A stretch of 40,955 nt of DNA from Mariniblastus sp. (GCA_023300235.1 JALZWN010000026.1:1-40955), one strand, 5' to 3'; positions 16,252-25,267 are shown, numbered from the stretch's first letter. Notes: generated from the sequence alone by a model not told the origin. Made by a program: numbers and translations.

Positions 16252-19200
16252 TTATTTCTCAACCCGCTGCCCAACTTTTTCATCATCGCCGATTTTTAAT
16301 TTCCATCGCTCGATTTGCGAATCAGCAAACTCGAGCCGATCGCCGACTTGATAAATCCCAAACGGAGTGCTCTGCTTGGTAACGGTTGCTGTAAATGTTG
16401 CCCCAGATCCGTATGAGTTCAATTCGAATCCTTCATCTAATTTCACTTCGATATCTTCGACGAACGCATCTTCGTATTGGATCGTCGCAGAAAACGATTT
16501 CTCCGTTTCGGTTGAATTTTGAAAACGCTGGCAAGCCTCGGCTAACTCCTTCTGAAAGCCAAGTTTCTCTGGTGAATATAGGACTCCATCGTCTTCGCCC
16601 ACAAAGCTGTAGACCGTTTTGATTGATACGAGGCTTTTGTGCGCTTTCTCTTTTGCAATACTAGCCAATCGTGCGATGGCCTCTTCTTGATCTGACCAAC
16701 CATTTCCGGAGTTCACCGCTAAAGAAGAATCGTCATTGATCGCGATAAAAAATGCAGACGCTAACGCCGAGTAATTCACTGGCGATTTCCCCTGTGCTCG
16801 TTTTTCATTGACAATCGGAAAGACTGAAACCGCAAAGTGCTGATGGTCACTGGCAAGCAAGGGTTGAATCCGACGCACCAACGGCGACGACGCCCAGCCC
16901 GAATCGCTGCTGTTGTTTCCGGGTTTCAATTCAATCAAGACACCGCAGCATTCCGACTTCGCTGCCCACTTCCCCCCCTGCCCTGTATCTGCGAGCGGAG
17001 TAAGAACGAATCGTTTGCCGGTCAAGACTTTCATCGCAGACAAACCAACGTTAAGTTGCTTGACGTCGATCGACCAGTCCGCTGGAAAGACCGCTTCGAT
17101 TGATTCAACATTGTAATTTGAGTAATCAATATCAACCGGCCCAGCTTGTTGATAGAGCACTCGACGAAACCGGCCACCGATTTGTAAACGCATCAGCTTT
17201 TCGCCAAGATTGGCTTTGCTGTAAGATTCGAGCTTGCTTGCTTCGGTTTTAAAAGCTTTCAAGTCTCCTTCAAAGGCCGCCAACAATGCGGAATCGCTGG
17301 CATCGCCATAGTCGTCGTCCTCCAATTGACAGACCTTCCGAGCCAGCCGCAAGTCATTCTGTTTATAGGCCGCCCAAAACACCAAATGCCTGCTGTTCAA
17401 ATCGACGTCTTTACCAAGTGATTTATATTTCTTCAAAATTAAAGCATACTTTTGCTGGTTCCAAAGCGCTTCAAAATGGTTTTCCAGAACACGCCTTTTT
17501 GCATAATCACTCTCTTCGAACTCTGCCTTGAGCAACTTGGACGCATCCACAGCGAGAGACTCTAAAGTCTTCCAGTCTTGGTTTTTCGCTAGAACACCTG
17601 CCAAAAAGCTATACATTCGCCAAGTAGGTGCCTTCTTCAAAATCGCTGTGGGTGAAGCTTTTGATTGAGACTTTATCAGTCCCTCGATTGCCAATCGTTC
17701 GAGTCGGTAGTCGATTTCGTCGAGCTTCAAGAACTTGGCAAAATAACCGGTCGCCAAGTTAAGCTGTTTCTTTTCAAGACTTCGCAGGCCTCTTAAAACG
17801 TAGCCTGACGCATCTTCAAGGTCCGTGACTTCAATCTTACCGAACATTTCCGGCGCGTCTTGTTCAACTGCCACGACAAGAAGCTTCTGGACCGCGTCTT
17901 CTTTTTTTGCCAGCTTCAGAGCTTCACTATGTTTCTTTTGATTCAACAGAATCGTCAATCGCCATTCAGTGATGTTGTCGTTCAGATATTTGAACTCACC
18001 ATCCATCCGGCCTTCAATTGACTCGAACATCGGCAAGGCAGAGTCGAACTTTCCAGCTAGGAATAACCGATACGCCTGAAAATAGATCGCAAACTTGTCT
18101 GCTGGGTGGGACGCGAAATAGGAATCGCAAATCGAATCGAACGATTCTTCGGATCCGTACCAATCACCATACAAATAGATTTCGACTACCTGCTTAAAAG
18201 CAGCCTCTTTATCCTCTAAAGCATCAAACAACTCGCGATGAAACTCGTAATCGACAGCAAGCTCCCACATCTCGTCAACATCCGTTTCTGGATCCTGCTT
18301 GAATCGATCAATCATCAATTGATTAAATTTATCGCGATCACCATCGGCCAACGCAAGCAAAGCAGTCACCCTTTGGCCAAGCGACGTTTCATTCGAACCA
18401 GATTCATCGAAGTATTTTTTGACCAACTGCATTTTCGGTAGCGCGAACGGATTCCCCCCCAGCTGCTCCAACAAGGACTTGTAAAGCTCGATGCTTTCAG
18501 GCGATCGATCAATCGCCTTGAACAGGCGATCAGGATCATTTTCGAAAAACGTTAATGTCTCGACCGCATCAAAGTAACACGAACTAGCCGGCCAAGCCTG
18601 AAAGCGTTCGAGTTGATACGCTTGCTGTTGATCATGATTACCAAGTTCCTCGTAACAGTCGACAAGCGACTGCAACACGTCCGAATGAACTCCGACTCGC
18701 TGGATAAACAATTGGTACTTTTCGATGGCCGCTTCGTAATCTTCCATCGCCTCGTAAGCGGTTCCTTCAAGCCGATATACCTCTGGAATCTGATCCTTGT
18801 TTTTGATCTTGTCCAAGCAACGCAACGCCTGCTCCGGTTCGCCATAGGACTCCCAATAGCTACCGACGTTCAGCAGGACCCCAGGCTGGATTTTTGGATT
18901 TAGTTTAAGCCCTTCGCACTTCCGCAGAATACTTGCCCGTTGAGCCTGTGAAACGTCTTCCTGCAAATCCGTTTCGATGTAGTCATAATATCGATTGAAA
19001 GCTTTCGAAAAACTCGCATTGGGTTCAGCAATTAAATTAGCCGCTTCAATTGAGGCGCGACAAAGGTCCGACACTTCTTCCCAATCGTAGACCTTCCACC
19101 CCGCAAATCGATTTTTTGTCACCCACACTCGGCATCGCTTCACCGTCGTATCATAAACCAACTGCACCTGAACGTAGACCAATCGCTCGTTCGGCGACAG

Positions 19201-19782
19201 CGTCTCAATTGCAGCGATTTCCCAAGCACTAAAGGGCGGAATATAAACACCGAAATCGCGTACTGCGTTTTCGACTTCACGCCTGCCGTACTGCCGAAAG
19301 AAGCTTCGTGTTTCTGGCGAGTTGCGAACCACTTCCGCGTGCTTTTTAAAGTCGAAGTAGGGGTAAACGGCTTCTGTATCACTCCAGTCCGATGCGTCGG
19401 CTACTTTCTGGAACAGTTTTTCAATGCCTTTAAAATCGGCATCGGTTTGAACGGCGTTTTGCTCTCGATCAGCCCCATCGAATACTTCAACCGCAGCTGC
19501 CAAACTATCGGCCGTCAAGCTTTTGGTCACCATGGCTTCGCCTGCCAAGCCGTTGAATTCATTGGCGGCTTGTCGATTTTGCCGTTTCGAATCCCAAGTC
19601 ACATAAGCCACGCTCACAACGACAACCGCTATGACAAGGCAAAACATCGACGCGGCAATGATCGCCAAAATACAACCCACCGACATGCCACCCGAATTCG
19701 GATTGGATCCGTTTGGCGGAAGTAAATCGTTGGGGTCATCAGCGTATTGGGCAGTGACGATTTCTTCTTCGTAACGATTCAT
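16252..19782 (-). CDS. Large membrane-anchored TPR-repeat protein, 1176 aa
   Basis: A short Asp/Pro/Asn-rich cytoplasmic N-terminus is followed by one strong transmembrane helix (about residues 34-61). The very long soluble part has degenerate tetratricopeptide repeats, for example PEQALRCLDKIKNKDQIPEVYRLEGTAYE and AMEDYEAAIEKYQLFIQRV near 310-360, and further ones to about 800. The last 300 residues are mixed alpha/beta with no domain I recognise. The topology predicts a periplasmic or paryphoplasmic scaffold. I start at the ATG at 19782. A TATAAT-like hexamer (19789-19794) lies only 6 bp upstream, so the message may be leaderless. No enzyme motif was found; function unknown. Confidence 0.75.
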   Translation of the reverse strand: MNRYEEEIVTAQYADDPNDLLPPNGSNPNSGGMSVGCILAIIAASMFCLVIAVVVVSVAYVTWDSKRQNRQAANEFNGLAGEAMVTKSLTADSLAAAVEVFDGADREQNAVQTDADFKGIEKLFQKVADASDWSDTEAVYPYFDFKKHAEVVRNSPETRSFFRQYGRREVENAVRDFGVYIPPFSAWEIAAIETLSPNERLVYVQVQLVYDTTVKRCRVWVTKNRFAGWKVYDWEEVSDLCRASIEAANLIAEPNASFSKAFNRYYDYIETDLQEDVSQAQRASILRKCEGLKLNPKIQPGVLLNVGSYWESYGEPEQALRCLDKIKNKDQIPEVYRLEGTAYEAMEDYEAAIEKYQLFIQRVGVHSDVLQSLVDCYEELGNHDQQQAYQLERFQAWPASSCYFDAVETLTFFENDPDRLFKAIDRSPESIELYKSLLEQLGGNPFALPKMQLVKKYFDESGSNETSLGQRVTALLALADGDRDKFNQLMIDRFKQDPETDVDEMWELAVDYEFHRELFDALEDKEAAFKQVVEIYLYGDWYGSEESFDSICDSYFASHPADKFAIYFQAYRLFLAGKFDSALPMFESIEGRMDGEFKYLNDNITEWRLTILLNQKKHSEALKLAKKEDAVQKLLVVAVEQDAPEMFGKIEVTDLEDASGYVLRGLRSLEKKQLNLATGYFAKFLKLDEIDYRLERLAIEGLIKSQSKASPTAILKKAPTWRMYSFLAGVLAKNQDWKTLESLAVDASKLLKAEFEESDYAKRRVLENHFEALWNQQKYALILKKYKSLGKDVDLNSRHLVFWAAYKQNDLRLARKVCQLEDDDYGDASDSALLAAFEGDLKAFKTEASKLESYSKANLGEKLMRLQIGGRFRRVLYQQAGPVDIDYSNYNVESIEAVFPADWSIDVKQLNVGLSAMKVLTGKRFVLTPLADTGQGGKWAAKSECCGVLIELKPGNNSSDSGWASSPLVRRIQPLLASDHQHFAVSVFPIVNEKRAQGKSPVNYSALASAFFIAINDDSSLAVNSGNGWSDQEEAIARLASIAKEKAHKSLVSIKTVYSFVGEDDGVLYSPEKLGFQKELAEACQRFQNSTETEKSFSATIQYEDAFVEDIEVKLDEGFELNSYGSGATFTATVTKQSTPFGIYQVGDRLEFADSQIERWKLKIGDDEKVGQRVEK

Positions 19783-20007
19783 TTGCAAATTATAAAAGCG
19801 AGAGACAACGGGGCGGACAACAAGAAGTTTTGCGCATAACAGGTGGATTCAGAGAAGTCTTGTCTTCAAACCATCGGGACAAAGCCGCAGAACTATCTCC
19901 AACCTGCCGTGGGTTCTTGAATTTGACACGATACAACGTTAAACTCAGGTATGACGTGTTGGCGCAACGCCCAGTAATTTAATTGAATTCAAGAAGAAAG
20001 ACAAACA

Positions 20008-20112
20008 ATGTCAAAAGGTGGCGGAGGATTTGGATGGTTAATTTGGATTGGTGCAGTCTTGGTAATCAACCTCTTGAGTTACTTGTTCAATTGGGGCTTC
20101 TGGCTTTACTAG
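20008..20112 (+). CDS. Very small membrane peptide, 34 aa
   Basis: ATG at 20008 to TAG at 20110 encodes a 34-residue peptide. It has a glycine-rich head (MSKGGGGFGW) and a single hydrophobic helix (LIWIGAVLVINLLSYLF) ending in NWGFWLY. A purine-rich GAAGAAAG lies 8 bases before the ATG. A TTGACA hexamer at 19923-19928 could belong to a promoter, although no good -10 follows. Composition and the clean start-stop frame suggest a real single-pass membrane microprotein. It lies 29 bp before the ICMT-like gene on the same strand and may be co-transcribed with it. Function unknown. Confidence 0.5.
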   Translation: MSKGGGGFGWLIWIGAVLVINLLSYLFNWGFWLY

Positions 20113-20141
20113 ACTAATCGGGTTTTCGTTAAACCGTTCTG

Positions 20142-20837
20142 GTGAGAGCTATTTTTGACAGTAGCTCTCAACCTGTAAGACGCTGGATGACGCAAAACCA
20201 TTTGATCGTAAATCGGATGCCAATGGTTGACTCCCGTGATTTGATCATGAATCGCGTATTTGCGATCAATCTGGCCTGCTGGGCTGGACTCAGCTTGCTT
20301 GCCATGGAAGACGGCGAGCACGGCTGGCTGACTGTGCGGTTTTGTATTGCATGCCTGCACGCTTGTGCGGCCTGGCTATTCTGGAATCGCCAAACTTCAA
20401 AAGAAGAAACCTCATTCGGCAATCTTGCGCTGTGCCTGCCAAGCATCTGCACGTCTGGACTGATGCTCGGCTTCGCGCCACCGCTGCCCTCTTGGTCAGC
20501 TTTTTCCGTCGTTGCGTTTGCGGTTGGCACCCTCTTGACGTTGCTGAGCTTCTTGTCACTCGGGCGAAGCTTCGCCGTACTGCCAGCTCGCCGAAAAATC
20601 CGGCAGACCGCAGCCTACTCGGTCGTCCGCCATCCGATCTACGCGAGTGAACTCTTGCTTCTTCTGGCCTGCTGGACGACCGATTTTTCGTCAGCATGGC
20701 TAGCCGCTGGATTTTTGATCTCTGTCATTTTCTTGATCATACGAATCCGGGTCGAAGAGAATCTCTTGAACCACGCTCCTGAGTACAACGACTATTGCAG
20801 TCGAGTTAAATGGCGAATTGTTCCCGGACTTTGGTAA
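20142..20837 (+). CDS. ICMT/PEMT-type membrane methyltransferase
   Basis: An integral membrane protein of up to 231 residues with four or five hydrophobic helices. The C-terminal signature of the isoprenylcysteine carboxyl methyltransferase / phospholipid methyltransferase superfamily is clear. It includes AAYSVVRHPIYASELLLLL (about 159-177), then RIRVEENLLNHAPEYNDYC (about 203-221) and a short WRIVPGLW end; RHP and the E-E pair bind SAM. The substrate could be a lipid, a small thiol or a protein terminus; isoprenylcysteine itself is unlikely in bacteria. The start is uncertain: GTG at 20142, or ATG at 20247 just before the first helix. Upstream lies the 34-residue membrane peptide gene. Confidence 0.75.
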   Translation: MRAIFDSSSQPVRRWMTQNHLIVNRMPMVDSRDLIMNRVFAINLACWAGLSLLAMEDGEHGWLTVRFCIACLHACAAWLFWNRQTSKEETSFGNLALCLPSICTSGLMLGFAPPLPSWSAFSVVAFAVGTLLTLLSFLSLGRSFAVLPARRKIRQTAAYSVVRHPIYASELLLLLACWTTDFSSAWLAAGFLISVIFLIIRIRVEENLLNHAPEYNDYCSRVKWRIVPGLW

Positions 20838-21014
20838 CAATGCAGAGTTGCCAGACGATCCAGGCAGCCTTGCAATACAAGCGAAACTTCGCAATTCAAG
20901 CTCAACTCGGCATTACAGCGTCACGCCAATGTCACAAAAAAAAGTCCATCTTGGTTCTGTTGTGGGTTATTTAATAAGCAGCCATTTGGGGCCAGCGTTG
21001 CTTTACCGCGTTAG

Positions 21015-21219
21015 GGTGCCATGTTTACGCGATCAGAAAAGGACTAAATCGAGGAACCCCCATTTAAAAACATGCTCACGGTATCATTCCAAAAGCACAT
21101 CCAACGCGTAAGCATGCCAACACCCAGGAGACACCGTTGCCCTCAAAGCCGTGAAGCATCGCACCCGACACTGACAAAACGCTTGGAATAACTGCCCAGC
21201 CTCAATAATCCCAGATGGA
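21015..21219. repeat. Dispersed 205-bp structured repeat, family 3, copy A
   Basis: It is co-linear with 32416-32622. Shared blocks in order are GGTGCCATGTTTACGCGATC, AACATGCTCACGG, GCATGCCAACAC, GCCGTGAAGCAT-GCACCC and ATCCCAGATG. The end of the third quarter (CCGTGAAGCATCGCACC) is an imperfect inverted copy of the left end, and the internal CATGCTCACGG could pair with the same arm. It sits between the ICMT-like gene and the rplI terminator. The preceding 20838-21014 holds nothing recognisable. Confidence 0.75.
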
Positions 21220-21221
21220 CC

Positions 21222-21254
21222 AAAAAAAAGCCGCTGCGAATTGCAGCGGCTTTT
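21222..21254 (-). terminator. Strong intrinsic terminator of the rplY-rplI operon
   Basis: On the minus strand a 12-bp stem (AAAAGCCGCTGC/GCAGCGGCTTTT, 21226-21254) with a 5-base loop runs into a T-tract formed by the A-run at 21222-21229. It starts 29 bp after the rplI stop, where the ribosomal operon should end. Confidence 0.9.
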
Positions 21255-21283
21255 AGTATTCTGTTTTCGCAAAGACGCAAAAA

Positions 21284-21811
21284 TTATGTCGCGTCGGCAT
21301 CGACGGTTGGAACAACCCAAACCTTCAACTCTGTTTCGACGTCCTGATGTAGGTGGACGCGAACGGTGTAGAGACCAAGTTCTTTCAAAACGCCTTCCAA
21401 GCGAATCTGATCTTCGGTCAGAGTGATTTCGTTTTGCTTCAAAGAGTCAACGATTTCGGCTGCACCGACTGAACCGTACAAGTGACCTTCTTCGTTGGCG
21501 TTGGCTTCGATCGTGATGCTCTGCTTGCCAACCAACTTCGCCAAGTCCTTCAGGTCCTTCAGGCGAGACTGCTCGATTTCCTGAAGCTTAGCCCGATGCT
21601 TGTCGACCATTCGCTTGTGATGCTCACTGGCGACCGTGGCCAGACCTTGTGGCAACAAATAGTTGTTCGCGTAGCCGTTCTTGACTTCGACGACATCACC
21701 TTGCTTACCAAGGTTGTCGACTGATTGGATCAACAAAAGCTCAATACCGCCGTTGGCGCCACGAGGCAGTCGAGTGAATTTCTTTGCGCGTTTTTTAGCT
21801 GTAGTTGCCAT
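21284..21811 (-). CDS. rplI: Ribosomal protein bL9
   Basis: Large-subunit protein bL9, which binds 23S rRNA near the L1 stalk base. The N-domain signature LGKQGDVVEVKNGYANNYLLPQGLA lies at about 34-58, followed by the long connecting helix (about 64-95) and the C-domain (to about 172). A 22-residue basic, Gly-rich extension (MATTAKKRAKKFTRLPRGAN) precedes the usual start, at IELLL. At 175 residues it is longer than typical bL9 (about 150). It is the last gene of the run, 143 bp after ssb. The usual companion rpsR (bS18) is not present here. Confidence 0.95.
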   Translation of the reverse strand: MATTAKKRAKKFTRLPRGANGGIELLLIQSVDNLGKQGDVVEVKNGYANNYLLPQGLATVASEHHKRMVDKHRAKLQEIEQSRLKDLKDLAKLVGKQSITIEANANEEGHLYGSVGAAEIVDSLKQNEITLTEDQIRLEGVLKELGLYTVRVHLHQDVETELKVWVVPTVDADAT

Positions 21812-21954
21812 GGTTAAACCTGAACAAATTGGTTGGTCGTGTTTTTGATTGATTGATTAATTTAGCCACCGAGATCTTCGCTGATCTCAACTAGCCGTTA
21901 GCGAATTGGTTCGCCGCAATTTTTAAAACCGTGCGGTAAGTTAAAACCGTTCGG

Positions 21955-22413
21955 TTAAAAAGGCACTTCGTCTTGCGGCGGAGCGGATGCTTGAGCCGGC
22001 TGTTGGTAACTGGACGAATCCGCACCGGACGATGATTGCGATGACGAGAAACTGTTGCCTGAGCTTGAGTTACCACCGCCACCACCACCTTTGCCACCGA
22101 GCATTTGCATTTTCTCGCCAACAATTCCGACTTTGGATCGTTTCTGACCGTCTTGTTCCCAACGATCATGTTTGAGTCGTCCTTCGATCAGCACGCTCGA
22201 ACCTTTGGAAAGGTACTCACCAGCGATTTCAGCCAGACGGCCCCATAGTGTAATATCAAAAAAGTGAGCTTCATCCACCCACTGATCATTTTTCTTAACT
22301 CGTTCGTTAACCGCTATGGAAACATCGGTTACGGCCGTGTTGTTTTTCGTGTGTCTTAGTTCAACGTCTTTAGTCAGGTTCCCGACCAAAACAACTCGAT
22401 TGAAGCTCGCCAT
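21955..22413 (-). CDS. ssb: Single-stranded DNA-binding protein
   Basis: An SSB of 152 residues. The OB-fold domain (about 1-105) begins [20 protein letters not shown] and includes the [22 protein letters not shown] block. A Gly/Ser/Gln-rich linker follows, and an acidic tip DEVPF, the partner-binding tail equivalent to DDDIPF. It acts at replication forks and in repair. The start at 22413 is chosen because an AGGAGA site lies 7 bases upstream and the OB-fold begins here; the in-frame start at 22524 would add 37 non-homologous residues. It lies between rpsF (153 bp upstream) and rplI. Confidence 0.95.
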   Translation of the reverse strand: MASFNRVVLVGNLTKDVELRHTKNNTAVTDVSIAVNERVKKNDQWVDEAHFFDITLWGRLAEIAGEYLSKGSSVLIEGRLKHDRWEQDGQKRSKVGIVGEKMQMLGGKGGGGGGNSSSGNSFSSSQSSSGADSSSYQQPAQASAPPQDEVPF

Positions 22414-22420
22414 AAGATTC

Positions 22421-22426
22421 TCTCCT
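22421..22426 (-). promoter_or_regulatory. Shine-Dalgarno site of ssb
   Basis: Minus-strand AGGAGA, 7 bases before the ATG at 22413. It decides the ssb start against an upstream in-frame start. Confidence 0.8.
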
Positions 22427-22566
22427 AGATTCAAAGTCTTGAAACTACGCAGCGTACGATGATTCGTTCCGCATGAGCATGATGTAGATTCTACGACAAC
22501 AATCGTCGGTTCACAAACTGACACGTCAGGTCACTGCTCTCAGTTTTCCTGACAAAAAAACGTATT

Positions 22567-22977
22567 CTAGCTGGCTGCTGGCGTTTCAGCAGGTTTTGCA
22601 GGCTTTGCTTCACCTTCTGCGGCGGCTTCTTCAGCTGCGGCAGGAGTTTTTCCTTGAGCGACGGCAACCATCGGCTCGACCAAACGTGGATCCAAGCGGA
22701 TCGATAAGTGTCGCAAGATTGAGTCATTCAACTGACAGCCACGATTGAACTTAGTCATCTCCGCCGAATCGGCTCGGAAGTAAGTCAACCAGTAAGCACC
22801 CTTGCGGTTGCCTTTGATTGGGTAAGCCAGCTTTTGCTCGTTCCACAATCGACTGGCAAGGATTTCACCACCAATCGATGCAACAAGGTCTTCGACTGCT
22901 TTCCCAACACCGGCTGGGTTGCGAGCGTAGGCATTGGCATTGAAGATGAACATGCATTCGTAAACGTTTTGGGCCAC
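22567..22977 (-). CDS. rpsF: Ribosomal protein bS6
   Basis: Small-subunit protein bS6, 136 residues. The core is YECMFIFNANAY (about 6-17), then VEDLVASIGGEI and the strand pair KLAYPIKGNRKGAYWLTYFRA (about 49-69), then LNDSILRHLSIRLD. After about residue 105 comes an Ala/Glu/Lys/Pro-rich tail with no core homology, similar in style to the tails of bL25 and Pth in this operon. The start is a GTG at 22977. An AGGAA overlapping the pth stop lies 8 bases upstream, so translation is probably coupled to pth (12-bp gap). Confidence 0.95.
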   Translation of the reverse strand: MAQNVYECMFIFNANAYARNPAGVGKAVEDLVASIGGEILASRLWNEQKLAYPIKGNRKGAYWLTYFRADSAEMTKFNRGCQLNDSILRHLSIRLDPRLVEPMVAVAQGKTPAAAEEAAAEGEAKPAKPAETPAAS

Positions 22978-22989
22978 GAGTCTAATTCC

Positions 22990-23673
22990 TTATTCTTTGT
23001 CGTTTGGTTGTTCGTTGGTATCTTTGTCCAACGAACCGCTGCCTGTTTCTTCAGGAGCTTTTGTTTCCGCTGGTCGGGACTTTGTTTTCTTCGGTTTTGT
23101 TTTTTTGTTTGGATCCGCATTGAAGCGATTCATTGCAGTTTGCATCCCTGACTCGACCCAAACCTCGATCGCGTCAGCGGCTGATTTTATCCCAACATCA
23201 ACCAAAGGTCGATCGTCAGGATCAAACTTACCCAACACATAATCGGCAGTGTCCCAACGAGGGGGCACTCTGCCGACTCCCAACCTAAGGCGAGGAAACT
23301 TGTCCGTGCCCAAACGCTGGATAATGTTCTTGAGTCCATTCTGCCCGCCGGCTGAGCCGCCAGGTTTCAATCTTAAGCGACCAACATCTAAGTTGATATC
23401 GTCGCAAACGACCAATACGTCTTCTAACGGCACTTTGAAAAAATCAACTACCGCAAGAACCGACTGACCGCTAAGGTTCATATAAGTCAGCGGACTGATC
23501 AAAAGCGTTTTTTCGCCTTTAATAACCGCCTCAGCGACCTCAGCATTGAATTTCGCCTTCGGAAGCCCCACAAGATAACGTTGAGCGACGTTCGCGAGAA
23601 CATCAAACCCAACGTTATGACGAGTATGTTTGTACTTTTGTCCGGGGTTACCTAATCCAACGACGATTTTCAT
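22990..23673 (-). CDS. pth: Peptidyl-tRNA hydrolase
   Basis: It releases peptides from prematurely dissociated peptidyl-tRNA. The N-terminus MKIVVGLGNPGQKYKHTRHN holds the conserved Asn of GNPG and the catalytic His of TRHNVGF. The Asp is in VVCDDINL, and later GGQNGLKNI and RLRLGVGR match the family. The C-terminus carries about 40 extra Lys/Pro/Glu-rich residues. The start at 23673 lies 7 bases after the rplY stop and at the family start; an upstream frame from 23802 would overlap rplY and is rejected. It is second in the rplY-pth-rpsF-ssb-rplI run. Confidence 0.95.
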   Translation of the reverse strand: MKIVVGLGNPGQKYKHTRHNVGFDVLANVAQRYLVGLPKAKFNAEVAEAVIKGEKTLLISPLTYMNLSGQSVLAVVDFFKVPLEDVLVVCDDINLDVGRLRLKPGGSAGGQNGLKNIIQRLGTDKFPRLRLGVGRVPPRWDTADYVLGKFDPDDRPLVDVGIKSAADAIEVWVESGMQTAMNRFNADPNKKTKPKKTKSRPAETKAPEETGSGSLDKDTNEQPNDKE

Positions 23674-23680
23674 CGCTAGA

Positions 23681-24253
23681 TTACTCAGCCGCTGCTGTGT
23701 CTTCGTCTTCTTCCTGTGCTTTCTCTGCACAAGAAACGATCGGTGTAGTACCAGCTTCAGCCAGTTCAGCACCTTCAGGCAATACGACGTCCGACGCCAC
23801 AATTGCTTGACCTACTTCAAGGCTGCTGATCTTAACTTCGATCTTATCCGGAACAGCAATCGCTGGGCAAAGGATCGAAATCTCTTGCTGATAGGTGTTG
23901 ACCTCTCCGCCTTGTCGAGTTCCCGCGGCCTCGCCTTTGAAAACCAGCGGCAAAGTGACTTCCACTTTCTCGTTAGGATCAACACGAGTGAAGTCGACGT
24001 GAACAACGCCAATTCCAAACGCATCCCACTGAACTTCTTTGATCAGAGCACTTTCGTTAGCTCCGCCCTTCAGTTCAACGATGTAACTTCCGTGATCAAT
24101 GATTCGCCCCAGCTCTTTCGCGCTGACGCTTAACATTACATTTTCTTCGCCGTGTCCGTACAGCATGGCCGGAATGTTTCCCGCTTGTCGCATCCGTTTG
24201 ACGCGTAGGGAACCGGTTTGCTCACGAATTTGGACGTTCAGTGATTCTGACAC
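23681..24253 (-). CDS. rplY: Ribosomal protein bL25/Ctc family, long form
   Basis: 190 residues: the bL25 5S-rRNA-binding domain (about 1-93, with REQTGSLRVKRMRQAGNIPAMLYG and VQWDAFGIGVVHVDFTRV) plus the TL5/Ctc C-terminal beta domain (about 97-178). The tail is Glu/Asp-rich. The start is the GTG at 24253. It is the first gene of the ribosomal run and probably carries its promoter in 24254-24512, a region shared with the divergent groES-like gene. In many bacteria prs lies immediately upstream of this gene; here it does not. Confidence 0.93.
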   Translation of the reverse strand: MSESLNVQIREQTGSLRVKRMRQAGNIPAMLYGHGEENVMLSVSAKELGRIIDHGSYIVELKGGANESALIKEVQWDAFGIGVVHVDFTRVDPNEKVEVTLPLVFKGEAAGTRQGGEVNTYQQEISILCPAIAVPDKIEVKISSLEVGQAIVASDVVLPEGAELAEAGTTPIVSCAEKAQEEDEDTAAAE

Positions 24254-24512
24254 TTTACTGTGACCTGTGCAAAAATTGTCTGTTTGCTCTATTTATGGAC
24301 GGCGTATTCTTACAGAAATGGCCTTGGTTACAAGCCCAAGTTTCCGCTAAATCCCGGTTTTTATCGGGCTGAAAGAACTACGATTATCGACCGCTGGATT
24401 ATACAATCTTCGGCTTGAATATCGGTAAAGAATATAAAGCGGTATATTTTGATTGCCGATCTACGCGATCAGGGGTTTAATCAGTAAATAACAAGCAGTT
24501 TAGAGGTGTACA

Positions 24513-24854
24513 GTGGCGAAAAAAGGCAGCAGCAAGGCTCGTTCTCAAAAATTCGAGTACGTCGAACCGATCGGGCTGCGCGTGCTAGTCCGCAAGGATG
24601 AACCAAAAAAAGAAACCAAAGGAGGGATCGCTCTGCCGGATTCCGCCGAAATCCCCACGATCACGGGTAGGATCGTCACCATTTCCGCCGCCATCGAACA
24701 CGACGAAGACCTGCCACTTCGCCAATACGACAAAGTCTTGTTCCACCCCGGAAACGCAATCCCCGTCGATTTCGAGTCCGACAACCAACTGTTTGTCGTC
24801 CCCGCCGAAGATATCGTGGCCGTCTTCCGCCGCGAAGCACCGGCGAGTGATTAA
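24513..24854 (+). CDS. groS: GroES (Cpn10)-family co-chaperonin, stand-alone
   Basis: 113 residues with the Cpn10 barrel: GLRVLVRKDEPKKETKGGIALPDSA (about 22-46, the strand and mobile-loop region), KVLFHPGNAIPVDF and EDIVAVF at the end. The mobile loop lacks the usual GGIVLTGSA-type sequence and reads GGIALPDSAEIPT, as in some divergent GroES. An N-terminal basic extension of about 18 residues is present. The start is GTG at 24513, with AGAGGTG 6 bases upstream. No groEL gene is adjacent, so it is probably one of several GroES copies. It is divergent from rplY. Confidence 0.85.
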   Translation: MAKKGSSKARSQKFEYVEPIGLRVLVRKDEPKKETKGGIALPDSAEIPTITGRIVTISAAIEHDEDLPLRQYDKVLFHPGNAIPVDFESDNQLFVVPAEDIVAVFRREAPASD

Positions 24855-25058
24855 TCTCCGGCATGCTTCGTAATGTCGCTACGGAAAACGCCTGCGGACT
24901 CCCCTCGTCCCTCGTCCAGAATGGCCTATCCCGAGAACGTGCACTCACAATGGGATGCAATTCATTAAATCACTCTGTATTTCGTCGACGATGCGAACTT
25001 TTCGCTATCAAGTGAATCATGCCTGAGTGCTTATCTGCAGGACAACCTATTCACTTTT

Positions 25059-25096
25059 CTAATGGTCGAACCTAATGCTAATGGTCGAACCTAATG
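25059..25096. repeat. Two perfect tandem 19-bp repeats
   Basis: The unit CTAATGGTCGAACCTAATG occurs twice head to tail (25059-25077, 25078-25096). It lies in the 930-bp gap between the groES-like gene and the lipoprotein gene, where I find no supportable gene. Confidence 0.85.
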
Positions 25097-25267
25097 ATCG
25101 CTCGTTCTGATGTTCATTGCGACGTCGACTGCGCAAATGCCGCTCCGATCGTTTTCAATAATTGGCCTGACGAAAAACCTGTCGAATAACATATCGCTCG
25201 CTGCAATCACGTTTGCAAATAACCCGATGGCAGTTTCTACCAACGTGAACTTGCTCCGTTATGCTGA

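Noticed and set aside
16059..16286. 75-residue minus-strand open frame after the TPR gene
   Set aside because: Overlaps the TPR gene's end and contains the predicted terminator; no motif.
22414..22524. Upstream extension of ssb
   Set aside because: The AGGAGA site and the OB-fold start both support 22413; the extra 37 residues have no homology.
23674..23802. Upstream extension of pth
   Set aside because: Would overlap rplY, and the family start MKIVVGLGNPG is at 23673.
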